From assembly GCA_030528525.1 (NCBI GenBank), contig JAUMYT010000006.1, forward strand, positions 58,259 to 122,258: a stretch of 64,000 nt of DNA, read 5' to 3'. The DNA is from Pasteurellaceae bacterium. GTDB taxonomy: Bacteria > Pseudomonadota > Gammaproteobacteria > Enterobacterales > Pasteurellaceae. This document shows, piece after piece, positions 9,609 to 20,067 of the stretch. Every line of letters starts with the position of its first letter. Position 1 is the stretch's first letter. The translations under genes were made by a program, and so were the position numbers. The notes below the pieces were generated by a model that ran no database searches, was not told where the DNA came from, and saw only the letters and a program-made list of their open reading frames with translations.

Positions 9609-10006
9609 AATTCTTCAACCCGTTGCACAAACTGTAAAAAGAGCGGTAAATAATCCCGAACAATTTTATGAAATTGTGTATTTAAGATTTCTACATCGTA
9701 GGTATGCACCGTAATATTGCGACTCTCAATCATATCTAGCCAAATTTCACCGTCTGTAATTAGCCCCCAATTAAAGGCGATGCGAGTAGCGGTTTTTGAA
9801 CCAAATACATTTGTTTCACCTTGTGATTTCAGAATATCTTGCATTAGCTTCCAAGCCAGCTCGTGGGTAAACTCAAAACGTTGAATAATGCCTTCTTTGA
9901 TAATATCAATATCAGTGTCGCCATATTCGATTACCGCACTTTCAAGCTGATGAACCGCTTGTTTATATTTTTCAAAGCGTTGTTGCCAACGAATATCGGT
10001 TTGCAT
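9590..10006 (-). CDS. HEPN-like nucleotidyltransferase partner (HI0074-like, HepT candidate)
   Basis: 138 residues, all-helical in pattern, of the nucleotidyltransferase substrate-binding family. FEFTHELAWKLMQDIL at about 44-59 is the family hallmark. RNITVH at 96-101 is an R-x4-H motif of HEPN RNases, immediately followed by TYD, which resembles the HxY site modified in HepT. The MNT gene follows with overlap, so this is a complete HEPN/MNT module. HI0074 itself was described structurally as a substrate-binding partner, so the toxin reading is not certain. Confidence 0.85.
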   Translation of the reverse strand: MQTDIRWQQRFEKYKQAVHQLESAVIEYGDTDIDIIKEGIIQRFEFTHELAWKLMQDILKSQGETNVFGSKTATRIAFNWGLITDGEIWLDMIESRNITVHTYDVEILNTQFHKIVRDYLPLFLQFVQRVEELCLSLD

Positions 10007-10020
10007 TTTTACCTCGAACG

Positions 10021-10278
10021 TTATTTCACTTCGTAAAATTGGGCTTCAGTTTTTTTGGCAAATTTTTGTTCATATTCGGCTTTGGCGTCTTCATCGCCAG
10101 CCGCCAGTTTGGCTTGCAGGTTGTCGCACGGCTCTTCGCAGTCGCACATTTTTTTCATACCGAGAGCACTAATGCCTCCGCAGCTGCCTTTAATGGTTTT
10201 GCCTTTGATGATGAAGCCGATAGACATTGCGAAAATCACCGCAATAAAAAAGCCGAAAGTGAGTAAAATGGTTTCCAT
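10021..10278 (-). CDS. nqrM: Na+-NQR maturation protein NqrM
   Basis: 85 residues: one membrane helix (about 3-25) followed by a cysteine-rich segment GSCGGISALGMKKMCDCEEPCD. Those cysteines define NqrM (DUF539), needed for Na+-NQR assembly, probably to deliver the iron of the NqrD/NqrE centre. It lies downstream of apbE in the nqrABCDEF-apbE-nqrM order known from Vibrio and Pasteurellaceae. A palindromic repeat at 10299-10375 separates it from apbE. Confidence 0.92.
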   Translation of the reverse strand: METILLTFGFFIAVIFAMSIGFIIKGKTIKGSCGGISALGMKKMCDCEEPCDNLQAKLAAGDEDAKAEYEQKFAKKTEAQFYEVK

Positions 10279-10298
10279 TATTATTCCTTATTTAATTA

Positions 10299-10375
10299 TG
10301 TAGGGGCAGGCCGATGTGTCCGCCCTCGTATTATTTACGTGCCTAAACGGGCGAACACATCGGTTCGCCCCTACA
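10299..10375. repeat. Palindromic TGTAGGGGC...GCCCCTACA element
   Basis: Ends are TGTAGGGGC and GCCCCTACA, and inner arms (CCGATGTGT / ACACATCGG) also pair, giving a long imperfect hairpin between apbE and nqrM. Related elements are at 55069-55122 and 58446-58495. Confidence 0.75.
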
Positions 10376-10384
10376 ATTAGCCAA

Positions 10385-11431
10385 TCATTTCGTGAGCTTT
10401 TCAAACTCGCTCGACATTTTGGTTTCGTAGTTTTGACCGTTTTTGATGATCATAAAAATCGCTAATTTCTCTTTTTCGGCGATTGCTAACGCTTTTTCAG
10501 GGCCGACCACAAATAAGCCTGTGGATAAGCCGTCTGCCGTCATTGAGGTGTCTGCCACCACGGTAATTGACGCAAGATTGTGCTGAATCGGTTTGAGCAA
10601 TTTTGGATCGAGAATATGCGATAAGCGGTTGCCTTGCTCGTCTTCAAAATAGTTGCGGTAGTTGCCTGATGTGGCGAAGCCTTTGTTATCAAGCGGTACG
10701 ATCGTTTCCACGGCTTGCCCTTGAGCAAGCGTTGGTTTTTCAATCGCAATTTGCCACGGCTTGCCGTGTAAATTTTTGCCTTTGCCACGCAATTCGCCGC
10801 CGATTTCCACTAAATAGTGCTGCAAGCCCAAGCTTTCCAAATGCCCTGCGACTTTATCCACACCAAAGCCTTTGGCAATCGCAGATAAATCAAGATATAA
10901 ACTCGGCTCACGTTTGATTAAGCCATATTTGCCATCGATTTTTTCAACGGCTAATTTTTCAATCCCAACGGATTTCGCACGCTCGGCAATTTGCTCTGCG
11001 GTTGGCACTTTGTTCAAGCGTTTATCTGGCCCGAAGCCCCATAAATTGACCAAAGGCCCAATCGTCACATCTAATGCCCCTTCGGTGATTTTGTTCAAGC
11101 GAATCGCCTCTTGCACCACAAGGGCAAAATCATCGGCAATGGGGTAAAATTTCTCGCTTTCTTGCAACTGGTTAAATTGCGAAATTTCCGAATCTTTTTG
11201 GTAGGTGGACATTTGGCGATTGACTTCTTTGAGCAAAGCGTCCAGTTGCTGTTGCACCTGCTCCGATTTCGGCAGATTTTTTAAGCTACCGTCATCAATA
11301 TATTTAACACTGTAAGTGGTTCCCATTGTTTTGCCTTGCAAGGTGATTTGCTCAGGATCTTTCTGACACGCAGTCAAGCACAAGGTAAACAGGGTTGCAA
11401 TCAAGCCACTGAATAAAGTTTTGATTTTCAC
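10385..11431 (-). CDS. apbE: FAD:protein FMN transferase ApbE
   Basis: 348 residues. The N-terminus is a lipoprotein signal ending LCLTAC (Cys22), so the protein is anchored in a membrane facing the periplasm. The body has the ApbE pattern: GTTYSVKY, DVTIGPLVNLWGFG, LDLSAIAKGFGVD, LVEIGGELRGKG and the metal-binding T-S-M-T-A-D-G-L-S-T segment near the end. ApbE covalently attaches FMN to threonines in NqrB and NqrC, and both target SGAT motifs are present in this operon. It follows nqrF. Confidence 0.95.
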   Translation of the reverse strand: MKIKTLFSGLIATLFTLCLTACQKDPEQITLQGKTMGTTYSVKYIDDGSLKNLPKSEQVQQQLDALLKEVNRQMSTYQKDSEISQFNQLQESEKFYPIADDFALVVQEAIRLNKITEGALDVTIGPLVNLWGFGPDKRLNKVPTAEQIAERAKSVGIEKLAVEKIDGKYGLIKREPSLYLDLSAIAKGFGVDKVAGHLESLGLQHYLVEIGGELRGKGKNLHGKPWQIAIEKPTLAQGQAVETIVPLDNKGFATSGNYRNYFEDEQGNRLSHILDPKLLKPIQHNLASITVVADTSMTADGLSTGLFVVGPEKALAIAEKEKLAIFMIIKNGQNYETKMSSEFEKLTK

Positions 11432-11519
11432 AAAAACTCCTTAAAAAATAAAAGAACATAGACGAAAAAAGCGAACTCCATTTCTTTCGTCTATACTCTC
11501 AGAGATAAATAATGTGATT

Positions 11520-11567
11520 ACAAGGGGGTCAGATTTTGCACTTTTTTGGCAAAATCTGCCCCCTTGT
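11520..11567. terminator. Facing pair of uptake-like motifs forming a terminator-like hairpin
   Basis: A plus-strand ACAAGGGGG (11520-11528) and a minus-strand copy (11559-11567) are arranged head to head. Arms CAAGGGGG-CAGATTTTGC pair around a T-rich loop. It lies between nqrF and apbE. Inverted uptake-sequence pairs acting as terminators are familiar from Haemophilus. Confidence 0.65.
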
Positions 11568-11586
11568 CGAACCGCTGATTTAAGGG

Positions 11587-12819
11587 TTAGCCACCGAAAT
11601 CATCAAGTAGGATGTTTTCGTCTTCTACGCCTAAATCTTTCAGCATCTTGATCACAGATGCATTCATAATTGGCGGCCCACACATATAGTATTCACAATC
11701 TTCTGGGGCTTCGTGATCTTTTAAGTAGTTTTCATAAAGCACGTTGTGAATAAAGCCTGTGTAGCCGTCCCAGTTATCGCCTGGCTGCGGATCAGAAAGT
11801 GCAACGTGCCATACGAAGTTGTCATTTTCAGCTTGTAAGCCGTCAAAGTCTTCCACATAGAACATTTCACGTTTTGAACGTGCACCGTACCAGAACGACA
11901 TTTTACGTTTCGATTTCAAGCGTTTGAGCTGGTCGAAAATGTGTGAACGCATTGGAGCCATCCCAGCACCACCACCGATAAACACCATTTCGGCATCCGT
12001 TTCTTTAGCGAAGAATTCACCAAATGGACCTGAAATCGTCACTTTATCGCCGGCTTTTAACGACCAAATGTAAGAAGACATTTGACCTGGCGGCACATCT
12101 GGATTATTTGGCGGCGGAGTCGCAATACGCACGTTTAGCATAATAATGCCTTTCTCTTCTGGGTATGAAGCCATTGAGTAAGCACGCACGATTGGCTCAT
12201 CTACTTTAGACACATAACGCCAAAGGTTAAATTTGTCCCAATCTTCGTGGTATTCTTGGTCGATTAACGGTTTGTAATCTTCATATTTTACCACGTGAGC
12301 AGGGGCTTCGATTTGAATATAACCGCCCGCACGGAATGGCACTTCTTCGCCTTCTGGGATTTGTAATTTAAGCTCTTTGATGAACGTCGCTTTGTTGTCG
12401 TTAGAAATAACGGTACATTCCCATTTTTTCACGCCAAAAATTTCTTCTGGCAATTCAACGTCCATACTGCCTTTCACGTTCACTTGGCAAGCTAAACGGT
12501 AGCCTTCTTTCGCTTCACGTTTGGTAATGTGAGAAAGCTCGGTTGGCAAAATTTCGCCACCACCGCTTTTTACTTTCACTAAGCACTGACCGCAAGAGCC
12601 ACCGCCACCACACGCAGAAGAAACGAAGATCCCTTTGCTCGCTAATGCACCGAGCAATTTTCCGCCAGCTGGCAAGGTAATGGCTTTTTCTGGATCATCG
12701 TTGATTGAGATGGTAATGTCGCCTGAATCCACTAATTTTGATTTAGCGAATAGGATAAATACTGCAAGCACTAATACAAGGGCAGTAAATACCACAATAC
12801 CGAAAATAAAATTATCCAT
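11587..12819 (-). CDS. nqrF: Na+-translocating NADH:quinone reductase subunit F
   Basis: 410 residues. One N-terminal helix (about 3-25) anchors a 2Fe-2S domain whose cysteines are 70, 76, 79 and 111 ([12 protein letters not shown]...LACQ). An FAD domain follows with [11 protein letters not shown] and an NADH-binding domain with [12 protein letters not shown] and the C-terminal MCGPP. NqrF takes electrons from NADH into the complex. It is the sixth structural gene, 12 bases after nqrE. Confidence 0.97.
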   Translation of the reverse strand: MDNFIFGIVVFTALVLVLAVFILFAKSKLVDSGDITISINDDPEKAITLPAGGKLLGALASKGIFVSSACGGGGSCGQCLVKVKSGGGEILPTELSHITKREAKEGYRLACQVNVKGSMDVELPEEIFGVKKWECTVISNDNKATFIKELKLQIPEGEEVPFRAGGYIQIEAPAHVVKYEDYKPLIDQEYHEDWDKFNLWRYVSKVDEPIVRAYSMASYPEEKGIIMLNVRIATPPPNNPDVPPGQMSSYIWSLKAGDKVTISGPFGEFFAKETDAEMVFIGGGAGMAPMRSHIFDQLKRLKSKRKMSFWYGARSKREMFYVEDFDGLQAENDNFVWHVALSDPQPGDNWDGYTGFIHNVLYENYLKDHEAPEDCEYYMCGPPIMNASVIKMLKDLGVEDENILLDDFGG

Positions 12820-12831
12820 TCGATACGCTCC

Positions 12832-13428
12832 TTATAATTGAATGCCTGAGAACGACATAAAGCCTAATGCCATCAAGCCTGTGGTAATAAAGGTAATCCC
12901 TAAACCACGCAAGCCTGCTGGAATATCAGAATACTTCATTTTTTCGGTTAAACCTGCAAGGGCAACAATGGCTAACATCCAGCCTGTCCCTGCACCCACA
13001 CCGTACACGACCGATTCGGCGAAGTTGTATTCACGTTGCACCATAAAGGATACGCCACCGAAGATCGCACAGTTTACGGTGATAAGTGGCAAGAAGATCC
13101 CTAGAGCACTGTAAAGGGCTGGGAAAAATTTATCCAAAATCATTTCCAACACTTGAACGAGTGCAGCAATCACACCGATAAAGGTAATGAAGTTAAGGAA
13201 GGTTAAATCTACCCCTTCAATTAACGCATTCTCTTTTAACACGTGAGTGTAAACTAATTGGTTCGCAGGCACCGCAATACCGAGTACCACGATAACCGCA
13301 ATCCCTAAACCAAATGCCGTTGAAACTTTCTTTGAAACTGCAAGGAAGGTACACATTCCAAGGAAGAAAGAAAGTGCCATATTCTCAATGAAGATGGATT
13401 TTACAAATAGACTTAAATAGTGTTCCAT
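12832..13428 (-). CDS. nqrE: Na+-NQR subunit E
   Basis: 198 residues, six predicted helices, the standard NqrE size. It begins [32 protein letters not shown] and contains NCAIFGG; the cysteines in these two segments are the ones that, with those of NqrD, hold an iron centre in the membrane. It follows nqrD by one base and precedes nqrF. Paralogous to nqrD, but distinguished by this start and by gene order. Confidence 0.97.
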   Translation of the reverse strand: MEHYLSLFVKSIFIENMALSFFLGMCTFLAVSKKVSTAFGLGIAVIVVLGIAVPANQLVYTHVLKENALIEGVDLTFLNFITFIGVIAALVQVLEMILDKFFPALYSALGIFLPLITVNCAIFGGVSFMVQREYNFAESVVYGVGAGTGWMLAIVALAGLTEKMKYSDIPAGLRGLGITFITTGLMALGFMSFSGIQL

Positions 13429-13429
13429 A

Positions 13430-14053
13430 TTATTTCTCCACCTGTTCTGGTTTCCACGTTCTGATACCCCAGATCACAAAACCGATGATAAAGAATGCAC
13501 TTGGTGCCAATAAGAATAGACCGTTTGCTTGATACCAACCACCGTCTTGAATGGTTTGGAAAATGGTCACACCAAAGAGTTTGCCTGAACCGATCAATTC
13601 ACGGAAGAAACCCACCACGAGTAACATTGCACCGTAGCCCAAGCCGTTACCGATACCATCGACAAAGCTCTCTAATGGTTTAGATTTCATTGCAAAGGCT
13701 TCTGCACGACCCATTACGATACAGTTGGTAATGATCAAACCAACGAATACCGAGAGCTGTTTAGATAGCTCATAAGCATAAGCACGTAACAACTGGTCAA
13801 CTAAAATTACCAATGAGGCAATGATCGCCATTTGTACGATGATACGAATGCTGTTTGGTACATAGTTACGAATGCAAGAGATAAAGAAACTTGCAAAACC
13901 TGTGACGAAACTCACCGCTATCGCCATCACAATAGCTGTTTCTAATTTTGTGGTTACCGCTAATGCAGAACAGATCCCGAGGATTTGTAATGCGATTGGG
14001 TTGTTATCGGCAATTGGCGATAACAATAACTTTTTAAGATTTGAGCCAGCCAT
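13430..14053 (-). CDS. nqrD: Na+-NQR subunit D
   Basis: 207 residues with six predicted membrane helices. [14 protein letters not shown] near the start and [13 protein letters not shown] in the middle hold the conserved cysteines shared with NqrE. It starts in a one-base overlap with the nqrC stop, so translation is probably coupled. NqrD and NqrE form an inverted-topology pair at the core of the pump. Confidence 0.97.
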   Translation of the reverse strand: MAGSNLKKLLLSPIADNNPIALQILGICSALAVTTKLETAIVMAIAVSFVTGFASFFISCIRNYVPNSIRIIVQMAIIASLVILVDQLLRAYAYELSKQLSVFVGLIITNCIVMGRAEAFAMKSKPLESFVDGIGNGLGYGAMLLVVGFFRELIGSGKLFGVTIFQTIQDGGWYQANGLFLLAPSAFFIIGFVIWGIRTWKPEQVEK

Positions 14054-14829
14054 TAGTTAGCCCCCGCTTTTAATTTTGCTAAATATGGACCGAAACCATT
14101 CGCCCCGAACCAATATTTGAATGTGCCATCCACACCGTTAGAGGTTAAGGTTGCACCCGATAACGCATCAATACCGTGATCTTTATCGGCTGAAGCCCCT
14201 TTACCAATGGTAATCGCTGAGTCGCCATTTGCGTTTTGTAATTTCTTACCAACGAAATTCGCTTGCCAACGTGGGTTTTCAATTTCGCCACCGAGTCCCG
14301 GTGTTTCACCGTGATCATAGAATGTGATGCCTTTAATCGTATTGCCATCAGGCTGTACAGAAACAAAGCCGTACATCACAGACCATAAGCCTGTGCCGTA
14401 CATTGGTAATACCACTTGGCTCACTTTGCCTTGTTCGTCTTTGACTAAATACACTTCCGCATATTTCGCACGAACACGCAAGCTTGCTTTATCATCCGCT
14501 GGGTTAATTGCTACGTTTTGAGCAGAATCTTTTGCGGCTGCTTTTGCATCAAAGTTGTTAATGCCTTCCACATATTCGCCCGTGGCTAAATCCACGATTT
14601 TTGGCTCAATGTTTTTGACATATAACTCTTTGATCTGGTTTTTCTTAGTATCAGCAGAAAGTAAACCTGCTACGCTCAAAATATTTTTTTGTTTATCAAG
14701 TTGTTTTTGTTCTTCTTGAGTCGGTTTAAGCATAACCGCTGCACCTGCTACAATTAAAGAACAGATTAAACTTAATAACACCACGACGGTAAGTGTGCCG
14801 CCAATACTGTCTTTATTAAACTTAGACAT
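14053..14829 (-). CDS. nqrC: Na+-NQR subunit C
   Basis: 258 residues: one N-terminal helix (about 13-33) and a large periplasmic FMN domain. SGAT at 224-227 provides Thr227, the expected covalent FMN site for Apb[12 protein letters not shown] is a further family signature. Its start overlaps the nqrB end by eight bases. Nothing is missing from the subunit. Confidence 0.97.
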   Translation of the reverse strand: MSKFNKDSIGGTLTVVVLLSLICSLIVAGAAVMLKPTQEEQKQLDKQKNILSVAGLLSADTKKNQIKELYVKNIEPKIVDLATGEYVEGINNFDAKAAAKDSAQNVAINPADDKASLRVRAKYAEVYLVKDEQGKVSQVVLPMYGTGLWSVMYGFVSVQPDGNTIKGITFYDHGETPGLGGEIENPRWQANFVGKKLQNANGDSAITIGKGASADKDHGIDALSGATLTSNGVDGTFKYWFGANGFGPYLAKLKAGAN

Positions 14830-16060
14830 TGCGTGCTCTCCTACGTTTGATATTCGCTTGAACCACTAAGTAGTCGAAAATTGGGGCGAACAAGTTAGCA
14901 AATAAGATCGCCAACATCATACCTTCTGGGTAGGCTGGGTTTGCCACACGAATGATCACACACATTACCCCAATCAAAATACCGTACCACCATTTACCTT
15001 TGTTGGTAAAGGCTGCAGAGACAGGGTCGGTTGCCATAAAGAACATACCGAGTGCGAAACCACCTAACACTAAGTGCCAATGCCAAGGCATTGAGAACAT
15101 TGCATTAGTGTCTGAACCGATTAAGTTGAATAAGGTCGCTGTTGCTGCCATACCGATCATTACACCGGCAATGATTCGCCAAGATGCGATTCGAGCAAAC
15201 ACAATAATTGCTGCACCGATAATCAACATTAAGGTTGACACTTCGCCCACTGAACCTGGGATATTACCAATGAAGGCGTCCATCCAAGTAATGGTTTCAC
15301 CCGTTGCAACGTGTTTTAAGCCTGCTTGACCTGAGGTTGCCCATTGAGAAAGTGCTGTCGCACCAGAGAAACCATCCGCTGCAGTCCAAACTAAATCGCC
15401 TGAGATTTGAGCTGGGTAAGCGAAGAATAAGAATGCACGGCCTGCTAACGCTGGGTTCATAAAGTTTTTACCCACGCCACCGAACACTTCTTTCGCTACC
15501 ACAACACCAAAGGTCGCCGCTAATGCTGCTTGCCATAATGGTAGTGTTGGGGGAACGATTAACGCTAATAGAATAGAGGTAACAAAGAAACCTTCGTTAA
15601 TTTCGTGTTTACGCACCATCGCGAACAACACTTCCCAAAAACCACCCACTGCAAAAATGGTTAGGTAGATTGGCAGGAAGAAAATCGCCCCAAGCAACAT
15701 TTTGGCTAATACGCCCGCATCTTGATTTAAGATACCTAAGCTATTTGCTAACGCAAAGTGCCAGTCGTTGTTCACGCTGTTTAATACGTTTTGAGCAAAA
15801 TCACCCACGCCTAATGCAAGGATTGATTGGCTTCCTACGTTATACATTCCCCAGAACATCGCAGGGAATAACGCCAACCAAACAATCAACATCATACGTT
15901 TTGAGTCGATTGCATCACGCACGTGTGAATCTTTTTGAGTCACTGTACCTGGTGTATAGAAAATAGAATAGACCGCTTCAAATAGGGTGTACCACTTTTC
16001 ATACTTACCCCCTTTTTGAAAAGCGGGCTCCATTTTATGGAAAAGATCTTTTAAAGCCAT
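14822..16060 (-). CDS. nqrB: Na+-NQR subunit B
   Basis: 412 residues, about ten helices. The FMN attachment motif SGAT is at 232-235 (Thr235), preceded by the conserved [16 protein letters not shown] second conserved region holds [13 protein letters not shown]. NqrB carries covalent FMN plus riboflavin and forms the ion channel with D and E. Separated from nqrA by four bases. Length and motifs fit the family exactly. Confidence 0.97.
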   Translation of the reverse strand: MALKDLFHKMEPAFQKGGKYEKWYTLFEAVYSIFYTPGTVTQKDSHVRDAIDSKRMMLIVWLALFPAMFWGMYNVGSQSILALGVGDFAQNVLNSVNNDWHFALANSLGILNQDAGVLAKMLLGAIFFLPIYLTIFAVGGFWEVLFAMVRKHEINEGFFVTSILLALIVPPTLPLWQAALAATFGVVVAKEVFGGVGKNFMNPALAGRAFLFFAYPAQISGDLVWTAADGFSGATALSQWATSGQAGLKHVATGETITWMDAFIGNIPGSVGEVSTLMLIIGAAIIVFARIASWRIIAGVMIGMAATATLFNLIGSDTNAMFSMPWHWHLVLGGFALGMFFMATDPVSAAFTNKGKWWYGILIGVMCVIIRVANPAYPEGMMLAILFANLFAPIFDYLVVQANIKRRRARNV

Positions 16061-16064
16061 TTGA

Positions 16065-17411
16065 TTAACCTTCCTTCTCGATCTTATCTAACGCTGCACG
16101 CAACATTGGTGCATAATCATTTTTACCTGGACAGACGAAGGTACATAACGCTAAATCTTCTTCATCTAACTCCAAACAGCCTAATGCTTGGGCTGAATCC
16201 GTATCGCCTGCGGCTAAATCACGAAGCAATAAGGTTGGTAAAATATCTAATGGCATCACACGCTCATAAGAGCCAATCGGCACCATTGCACGGTGGCTAC
16301 CATTTACCGCCGTCGTGAAATTAAATAATTTCTTGGTAAATGCACCCAATACGGTACGAGTAATGGAGAATTTGTGTGAGTAAGGTGCAATCATACCGAA
16401 GAACTCTTGCTCACGACCTTCTGCTAACACCGACACTTGTAACGCATAACGCCCTAAGTAGTTATGAGCCCCTTCTGCTTTTGCACCACAAAGTACAGAG
16501 CCAGAAATCACACGATTTTCGCCTGCATTTAATTCATTTGCGGTTAAATCTGAAAGATTCGCCCCTAAACAGGTACGCACTAAACGTGGATTTTTCACTT
16601 GTGGGCCAGCAAGTGACACCACACGATCAGTGAATAATTCGCCTGTGGTAAACAATTTACCAAGAGCAATCACATCTTGATAATTCAAATACCAAACTTG
16701 TTTGGTAATGCTCACAGGATCGATAAAGTGGATGTGCGTGCCACTCAAACCTGCTGGGTGTGGGCCTGCAAACGCCGTTACTTTCACATTTGGCACATCC
16801 GCATTTGGCGTGGTGCTGTCTGGTGCACGGCATAAATGAATGGTTTTCTCGCCATTGAATAAACGGCTTAATACGGTTAAACCATCAACGAAATCCTGTT
16901 TGTGCTCGTTTAACACCACTTCAGGATCGGCAGCTAACGGATTGGTATCCATCGCATTGACGAAAATCGAAGACGGCACAGCATCTAAGGCAGGGACTTT
17001 ACTGAATGGACGAGTACGGAATGCTGTCCACAAACCAGATTCCACTAAATTTTGTTTCACTTGCTCGCCGGTTAAAGACGCAAGTGCTGCCGCATCATAA
17101 CGGTTAAAGGTAATTTGCTCATCACCCGCAACTTGAATCACGACTGATTGAAGAACACGTTTCTCGCCACGATTGATTGCCACAACCGTACCGCTAGCCG
17201 GTGCAGTGAACACAATACCAGGGTTCTTTTTATCTTCAAAAAGCACCTGACCTTTTTTCACTACATCGCCTTCACGCACCTTCATTGAAGGACGCATACC
17301 CACATACTCTTCGCCAAGCACAGCAACTTCACTAACAGCATTGCCGTTATGGATTACTTGCTCAGGTTTCCCCGCAATCGGAAGATCTAAGCCTTGTTTA
17401 ATTGTAATCAT
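16065..17411 (-). CDS. nqrA: Na+-NQR subunit A
   Basis: 448 residues, usual size, beginning [16 protein letters not shown], the family's conserved opening. The peripheral subunit has no membrane helix and is thought to contribute to the quinone site. It is the first gene of the operon, so the promoter must lie in the 402-base gap to nfuA. The upstream leader has an 8-bp palindrome GATTGTAG/CTACAATC at 17447-17466. Confidence 0.97.
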   Translation of the reverse strand: MITIKQGLDLPIAGKPEQVIHNGNAVSEVAVLGEEYVGMRPSMKVREGDVVKKGQVLFEDKKNPGIVFTAPASGTVVAINRGEKRVLQSVVIQVAGDEQITFNRYDAAALASLTGEQVKQNLVESGLWTAFRTRPFSKVPALDAVPSSIFVNAMDTNPLAADPEVVLNEHKQDFVDGLTVLSRLFNGEKTIHLCRAPDSTTPNADVPNVKVTAFAGPHPAGLSGTHIHFIDPVSITKQVWYLNYQDVIALGKLFTTGELFTDRVVSLAGPQVKNPRLVRTCLGANLSDLTANELNAGENRVISGSVLCGAKAEGAHNYLGRYALQVSVLAEGREQEFFGMIAPYSHKFSITRTVLGAFTKKLFNFTTAVNGSHRAMVPIGSYERVMPLDILPTLLLRDLAAGDTDSAQALGCLELDEEDLALCTFVCPGKNDYAPMLRAALDKIEKEG

Positions 17412-17814
17412 ATTGTTTGCACTACTTTTGTTGGGTTAAAAAATATGATTGTAGCAAGCTACAATCCCTATATTGAGTCGTAGAAAAGACCGACATAAAC
17501 GTTGAATTCCCCCACTTATGACGACTGACTACATTAAGTTCTCAAATCTGCTCGCTATCCAGAACAATGGATAAAATAAAAACGCGATATTTTACCCGAA
17601 AAGCATCATTAAATTCCAGTTCAAGCACATTTTTTTAACATACAGCCCCCAAAAATTTGATCTACTTCAAATTTTCTGACTTTTCTTCGGCTAAGAATAG
17701 AGCAATTGCAACAATTTTATAACAAGCCATTTTCCCCTACACAAAATTTGATGCTAGTCAAAAAATTAGCTTGAGAGTAGAATAGCCACATTATTTTTCA
17801 TAAGGACTTAAAGA
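17412..17814. promoter_or_regulatory. Divergent promoter region of nqrA and nfuA
   Basis: No ORF. Features seen: hairpin GATTGTAG-CAAG-CTACAATC (17447-17466) in the nqr leader, and TTGATCTACTTCAA at 17657-17670, one mismatch from the FNR consensus TTGAT-N4-ATCAA. The rest is AT-rich. Confidence 0.4.
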
Positions 17815-18396
17815 ATGAATATTACAATTTCAGATGCGGCACAAAGCCATTTCCGCAAATTGCTCGATCAGCAAGAAGAAGGGACAAACATTCGCATTTT
17901 TGTGGTCAACCCTGGCACGCCAAGTGCGGAATGTGGTGTCTCTTACTGCCCACCAAATGCGGTTGAAAACACAGACACCGAAGTAAAATTTGCTCAGTTT
18001 TCTGCCTTTATTGATGAAATGAGTTATCCATTTTTAGATGAAGCTGAAATTGATTACGTGACCGATACAATGGGGGCTCAACTCACGATGAAAGCCCCTA
18101 ATGCCAAAATGAAAAAAGTGGCAGATGACGCCCCGTTCATTGATCGCTTAGATTATGTGATTCAAACCCAAATCAACCCACAGCTTGCCAGCCACGGCGG
18201 ACGAGTGACCTTAATTGAAGTCACCGATGAAAAAATTGCAGTTTTACAATTCGGCGGTGGTTGTAATGGTTGTTCAATGGTCGATGTGACCTTAAAAGAA
18301 GGGATTGAAAAACAGTTGCTTGCGATTTTCCCTGATGAATTGGTGGGCGTGAAAGATGTGACTGAACACCAGCACGGCGAACATTCTTACTATTAA
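17815..18396 (+). CDS. nfuA: Fe/S biogenesis protein NfuA
   Basis: 193 residues, two domains. The N-terminal part is a degenerate A-type scaffold ([16 protein letters not shown], later [12 protein letters not shown]). The C-terminal Nfu domain carries the CxxC of [13 protein letters not shown], with cysteines at 150 and 153, where a 4Fe-4S cluster is held between two monomers. NfuA passes clusters to client proteins and matters under oxidative stress or iron limitation. It is monocistronic, with the terminator at 18415-18443 right after it. Confidence 0.96.
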   Translation: MNITISDAAQSHFRKLLDQQEEGTNIRIFVVNPGTPSAECGVSYCPPNAVENTDTEVKFAQFSAFIDEMSYPFLDEAEIDYVTDTMGAQLTMKAPNAKMKKVADDAPFIDRLDYVIQTQINPQLASHGGRVTLIEVTDEKIAVLQFGGGCNGCSMVDVTLKEGIEKQLLAIFPDELVGVKDVTEHQHGEHSYY

Positions 18397-18414
18397 TCTT
18401 ATCGTATTGAAAAT

Positions 18415-18443
18415 AAAGGCATTGTTACCACAATGCCTTTTTC
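18415..18443 (+). terminator. Terminator of nfuA
   Basis: AAAGGCATTGT / ACAATGCCTTT with a 4-base loop followed by TTCTTT. Confidence 0.85.
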
Positions 18444-18462
18444 TTTGCTCACTTTTTGCATT

Positions 18463-18497
18463 GCAAGGGGGTGAGAAACTCAACGATTTTGCAAAAT
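18463..18497 (+). repeat. Uptake-signal-like motif
   Basis: GCAAGGGGGTGAGAAA then GATTTTGCAAAAT; intergenic between convergent nfuA and the DUF1523 gene. Confidence 0.65.
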
Positions 18498-18533
18498 GTC
18501 AGGCGGCTCACAACCCATACTATTGAAAATGCG

Positions 18534-19061
18534 TTACTTTGAGCTATCAAACCAACCGCGGATCACTTGCACAGACAAGAAAAACGTGAGTGCGAAAAAC
18601 GCATAGAGAATGTAGCTAACCCACGGGTTCGAGCCTGTGTCGCCTTCGGCGAGCGGTTTGATTGACACGATATTGCGGAATTCGTTCAGCCAGTTGATTC
18701 GCCAGCCGTAGTATTTGATTTCAACGATCTGTTTTTCGTTAGCAAAGGCTTGGGCTTTGGCTTGTAAATCTGCCGAGTTGAATTTGAAGTAGAACGGCAA
18801 GCCCCAGCCTGTGTCTTCGTTGCGATAGACCATCACTTTTTTGTTTTCAGGCTGTTCAGTGAATAAAAAATAGACATCACGCACTTCGCCGTCCGCAGGA
18901 TTGGCGGCACTGATTAAGCCGTCTTTGTCCATTCGGCGGACTTCCATACCTGTCACGGTGGTGGTTTCGTAGGCAGGGAAGGCGTAATTGACCGCCCCGA
19001 CCAACACAATGTGGAGCGAGAGTGTCACTAAAATCAGAAAGTATTTGATGATGGCTTTCAT
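18534..19061 (-). CDS. DUF1523 family membrane-anchored protein
   Basis: 175 residues: an N-terminal helix (about 5-28), a periplasmic-type middle of about 120 residues with EVRDVYFLFTEQ, VYRNEDTGWGLPFYFKF and YYGWRINWLNEFRN, and a second helix near the C-terminus (about 146-166). That layout and the GWR/NE.RN segment match DUF1523. No function is known for the family. It lies nine bases after the TatD-type gene and is probably co-transcribed with it. Confidence 0.75.
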   Translation of the reverse strand: MKAIIKYFLILVTLSLHIVLVGAVNYAFPAYETTTVTGMEVRRMDKDGLISAANPADGEVRDVYFLFTEQPENKKVMVYRNEDTGWGLPFYFKFNSADLQAKAQAFANEKQIVEIKYYGWRINWLNEFRNIVSIKPLAEGDTGSNPWVSYILYAFFALTFFLSVQVIRGWFDSSK

Positions 19062-19070
19062 AACAATTCC

Positions 19071-19859
19071 TTATAGGCTAATGTTGAATAAGTTTTGCAC
19101 ATTTTGAGTGGTAATTTGTGCCATTTGTTCCGTTGAAACGCCTTTTAATGTGGCGACATATTCGCACACTTCACGCACATAAGCAGGCTGATTGGGCTTG
19201 CCACGATACGGCACAGGGGCGAGATAGGGCGAATCGGTTTCGACCAATAGGCGATCAAGCGGAACTTTCCGCACCACCTCTCGCAACTCTTCGGCATTGC
19301 GGAAGGTAATGATACCTGAAATCGAAATATAAAACCCGATATCCAACGCTCTTTTTGCCATCGCCCAATCTTCGGTAAAGCAATGCAACACGCCGCCGCA
19401 TTGTTCGGCGTTGCCTTTTTCCAAAAAGTGCATTGTGTCTTCACGGGCGGAACGCGTGTGGATCACCAAGGGTTTATTGACGATTTTGGCGATCTCAATT
19501 TGCTGTTCAAACAGCGATTGTTGCAACGCTTTAGTTTCGGGTGTGTAGTGATAATCCAAACCCGTTTCGCCCACGGCAACCACTTTGGGATCTTGCACAA
19601 ATTGTAGAAGTTTGTCGTAATCAAACGGCTCATCTTCCACATTTAACGGGTGAACGCCGCAGGAGAGAGATACTTCAGGACGGTGAGCGGTAAGCTGTTT
19701 CATTGCCTCAAAACGCCCCAAGGTGGTGCAGATCGAAATCAAATGCTGCACGCCACGCACTTTGGCATTGTCGATCACTTCGTCCACATTTTTGTGGCGG
19801 TTTTCATAGTCTAGGCTGTCTAAGTGACAGTGGCTGTCGATAATAAATAAGTCGTTCAA
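19071..19859 (-). CDS. TatD family metal-dependent hydrolase (YcfH-like)
   Basis: 262 residues, close to E. coli YcfH (265). The metal site is intact: DSHCHLD at residues 8-14, GETGLDYHY in the middle, [17 protein letters not shown] and [11 protein letters not shown]. TatD-family enzymes are metal-dependent nucleases with 3'-5' DNase activity in the better studied members; YcfH itself is less defined. The sequence matches YcfH along its length better than TatD. It is the first gene of a two-gene unit with the DUF1523 gene. Confidence 0.88.
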   Translation of the reverse strand: MNDLFIIDSHCHLDSLDYENRHKNVDEVIDNAKVRGVQHLISICTTLGRFEAMKQLTAHRPEVSLSCGVHPLNVEDEPFDYDKLLQFVQDPKVVAVGETGLDYHYTPETKALQQSLFEQQIEIAKIVNKPLVIHTRSAREDTMHFLEKGNAEQCGGVLHCFTEDWAMAKRALDIGFYISISGIITFRNAEELREVVRKVPLDRLLVETDSPYLAPVPYRGKPNQPAYVREVCEYVATLKGVSTEQMAQITTQNVQNLFNISL

Positions 19860-20033
19860 AATAGTTTCCTAAATTATAGTAAAACAGCAATATATTGATG
19901 ATTGGCACAACGGCGACATCATATCTAAAATCCCTAAAAATTTTGTTTACCAAAAAATGTGTGAAGAATAGCACAATGGCGAAAACTCTCAATTTTTTCA
20001 TGCAAATGTGGCAGGAATTCTGTAATTTACGGT

Positions 20034-20042
20034 ATGATAATG
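20034..20042 (+). promoter_or_regulatory. Likely -10 of the phase-variable lipoprotein gene
   Basis: TATGATAAT about 26 bases before the ATG; no strong -35 is visible. Confidence 0.35.
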
Positions 20043-20067
20043 GCAATTTCTTTATATAGGAGAGCAT

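Noticed and set aside
16005..16016. TACCCCCTTTTT in nqrB as an uptake-like motif
   Set aside because: Lacks the CTTGT end and the TGCAAA tail; ordinary coding sequence.
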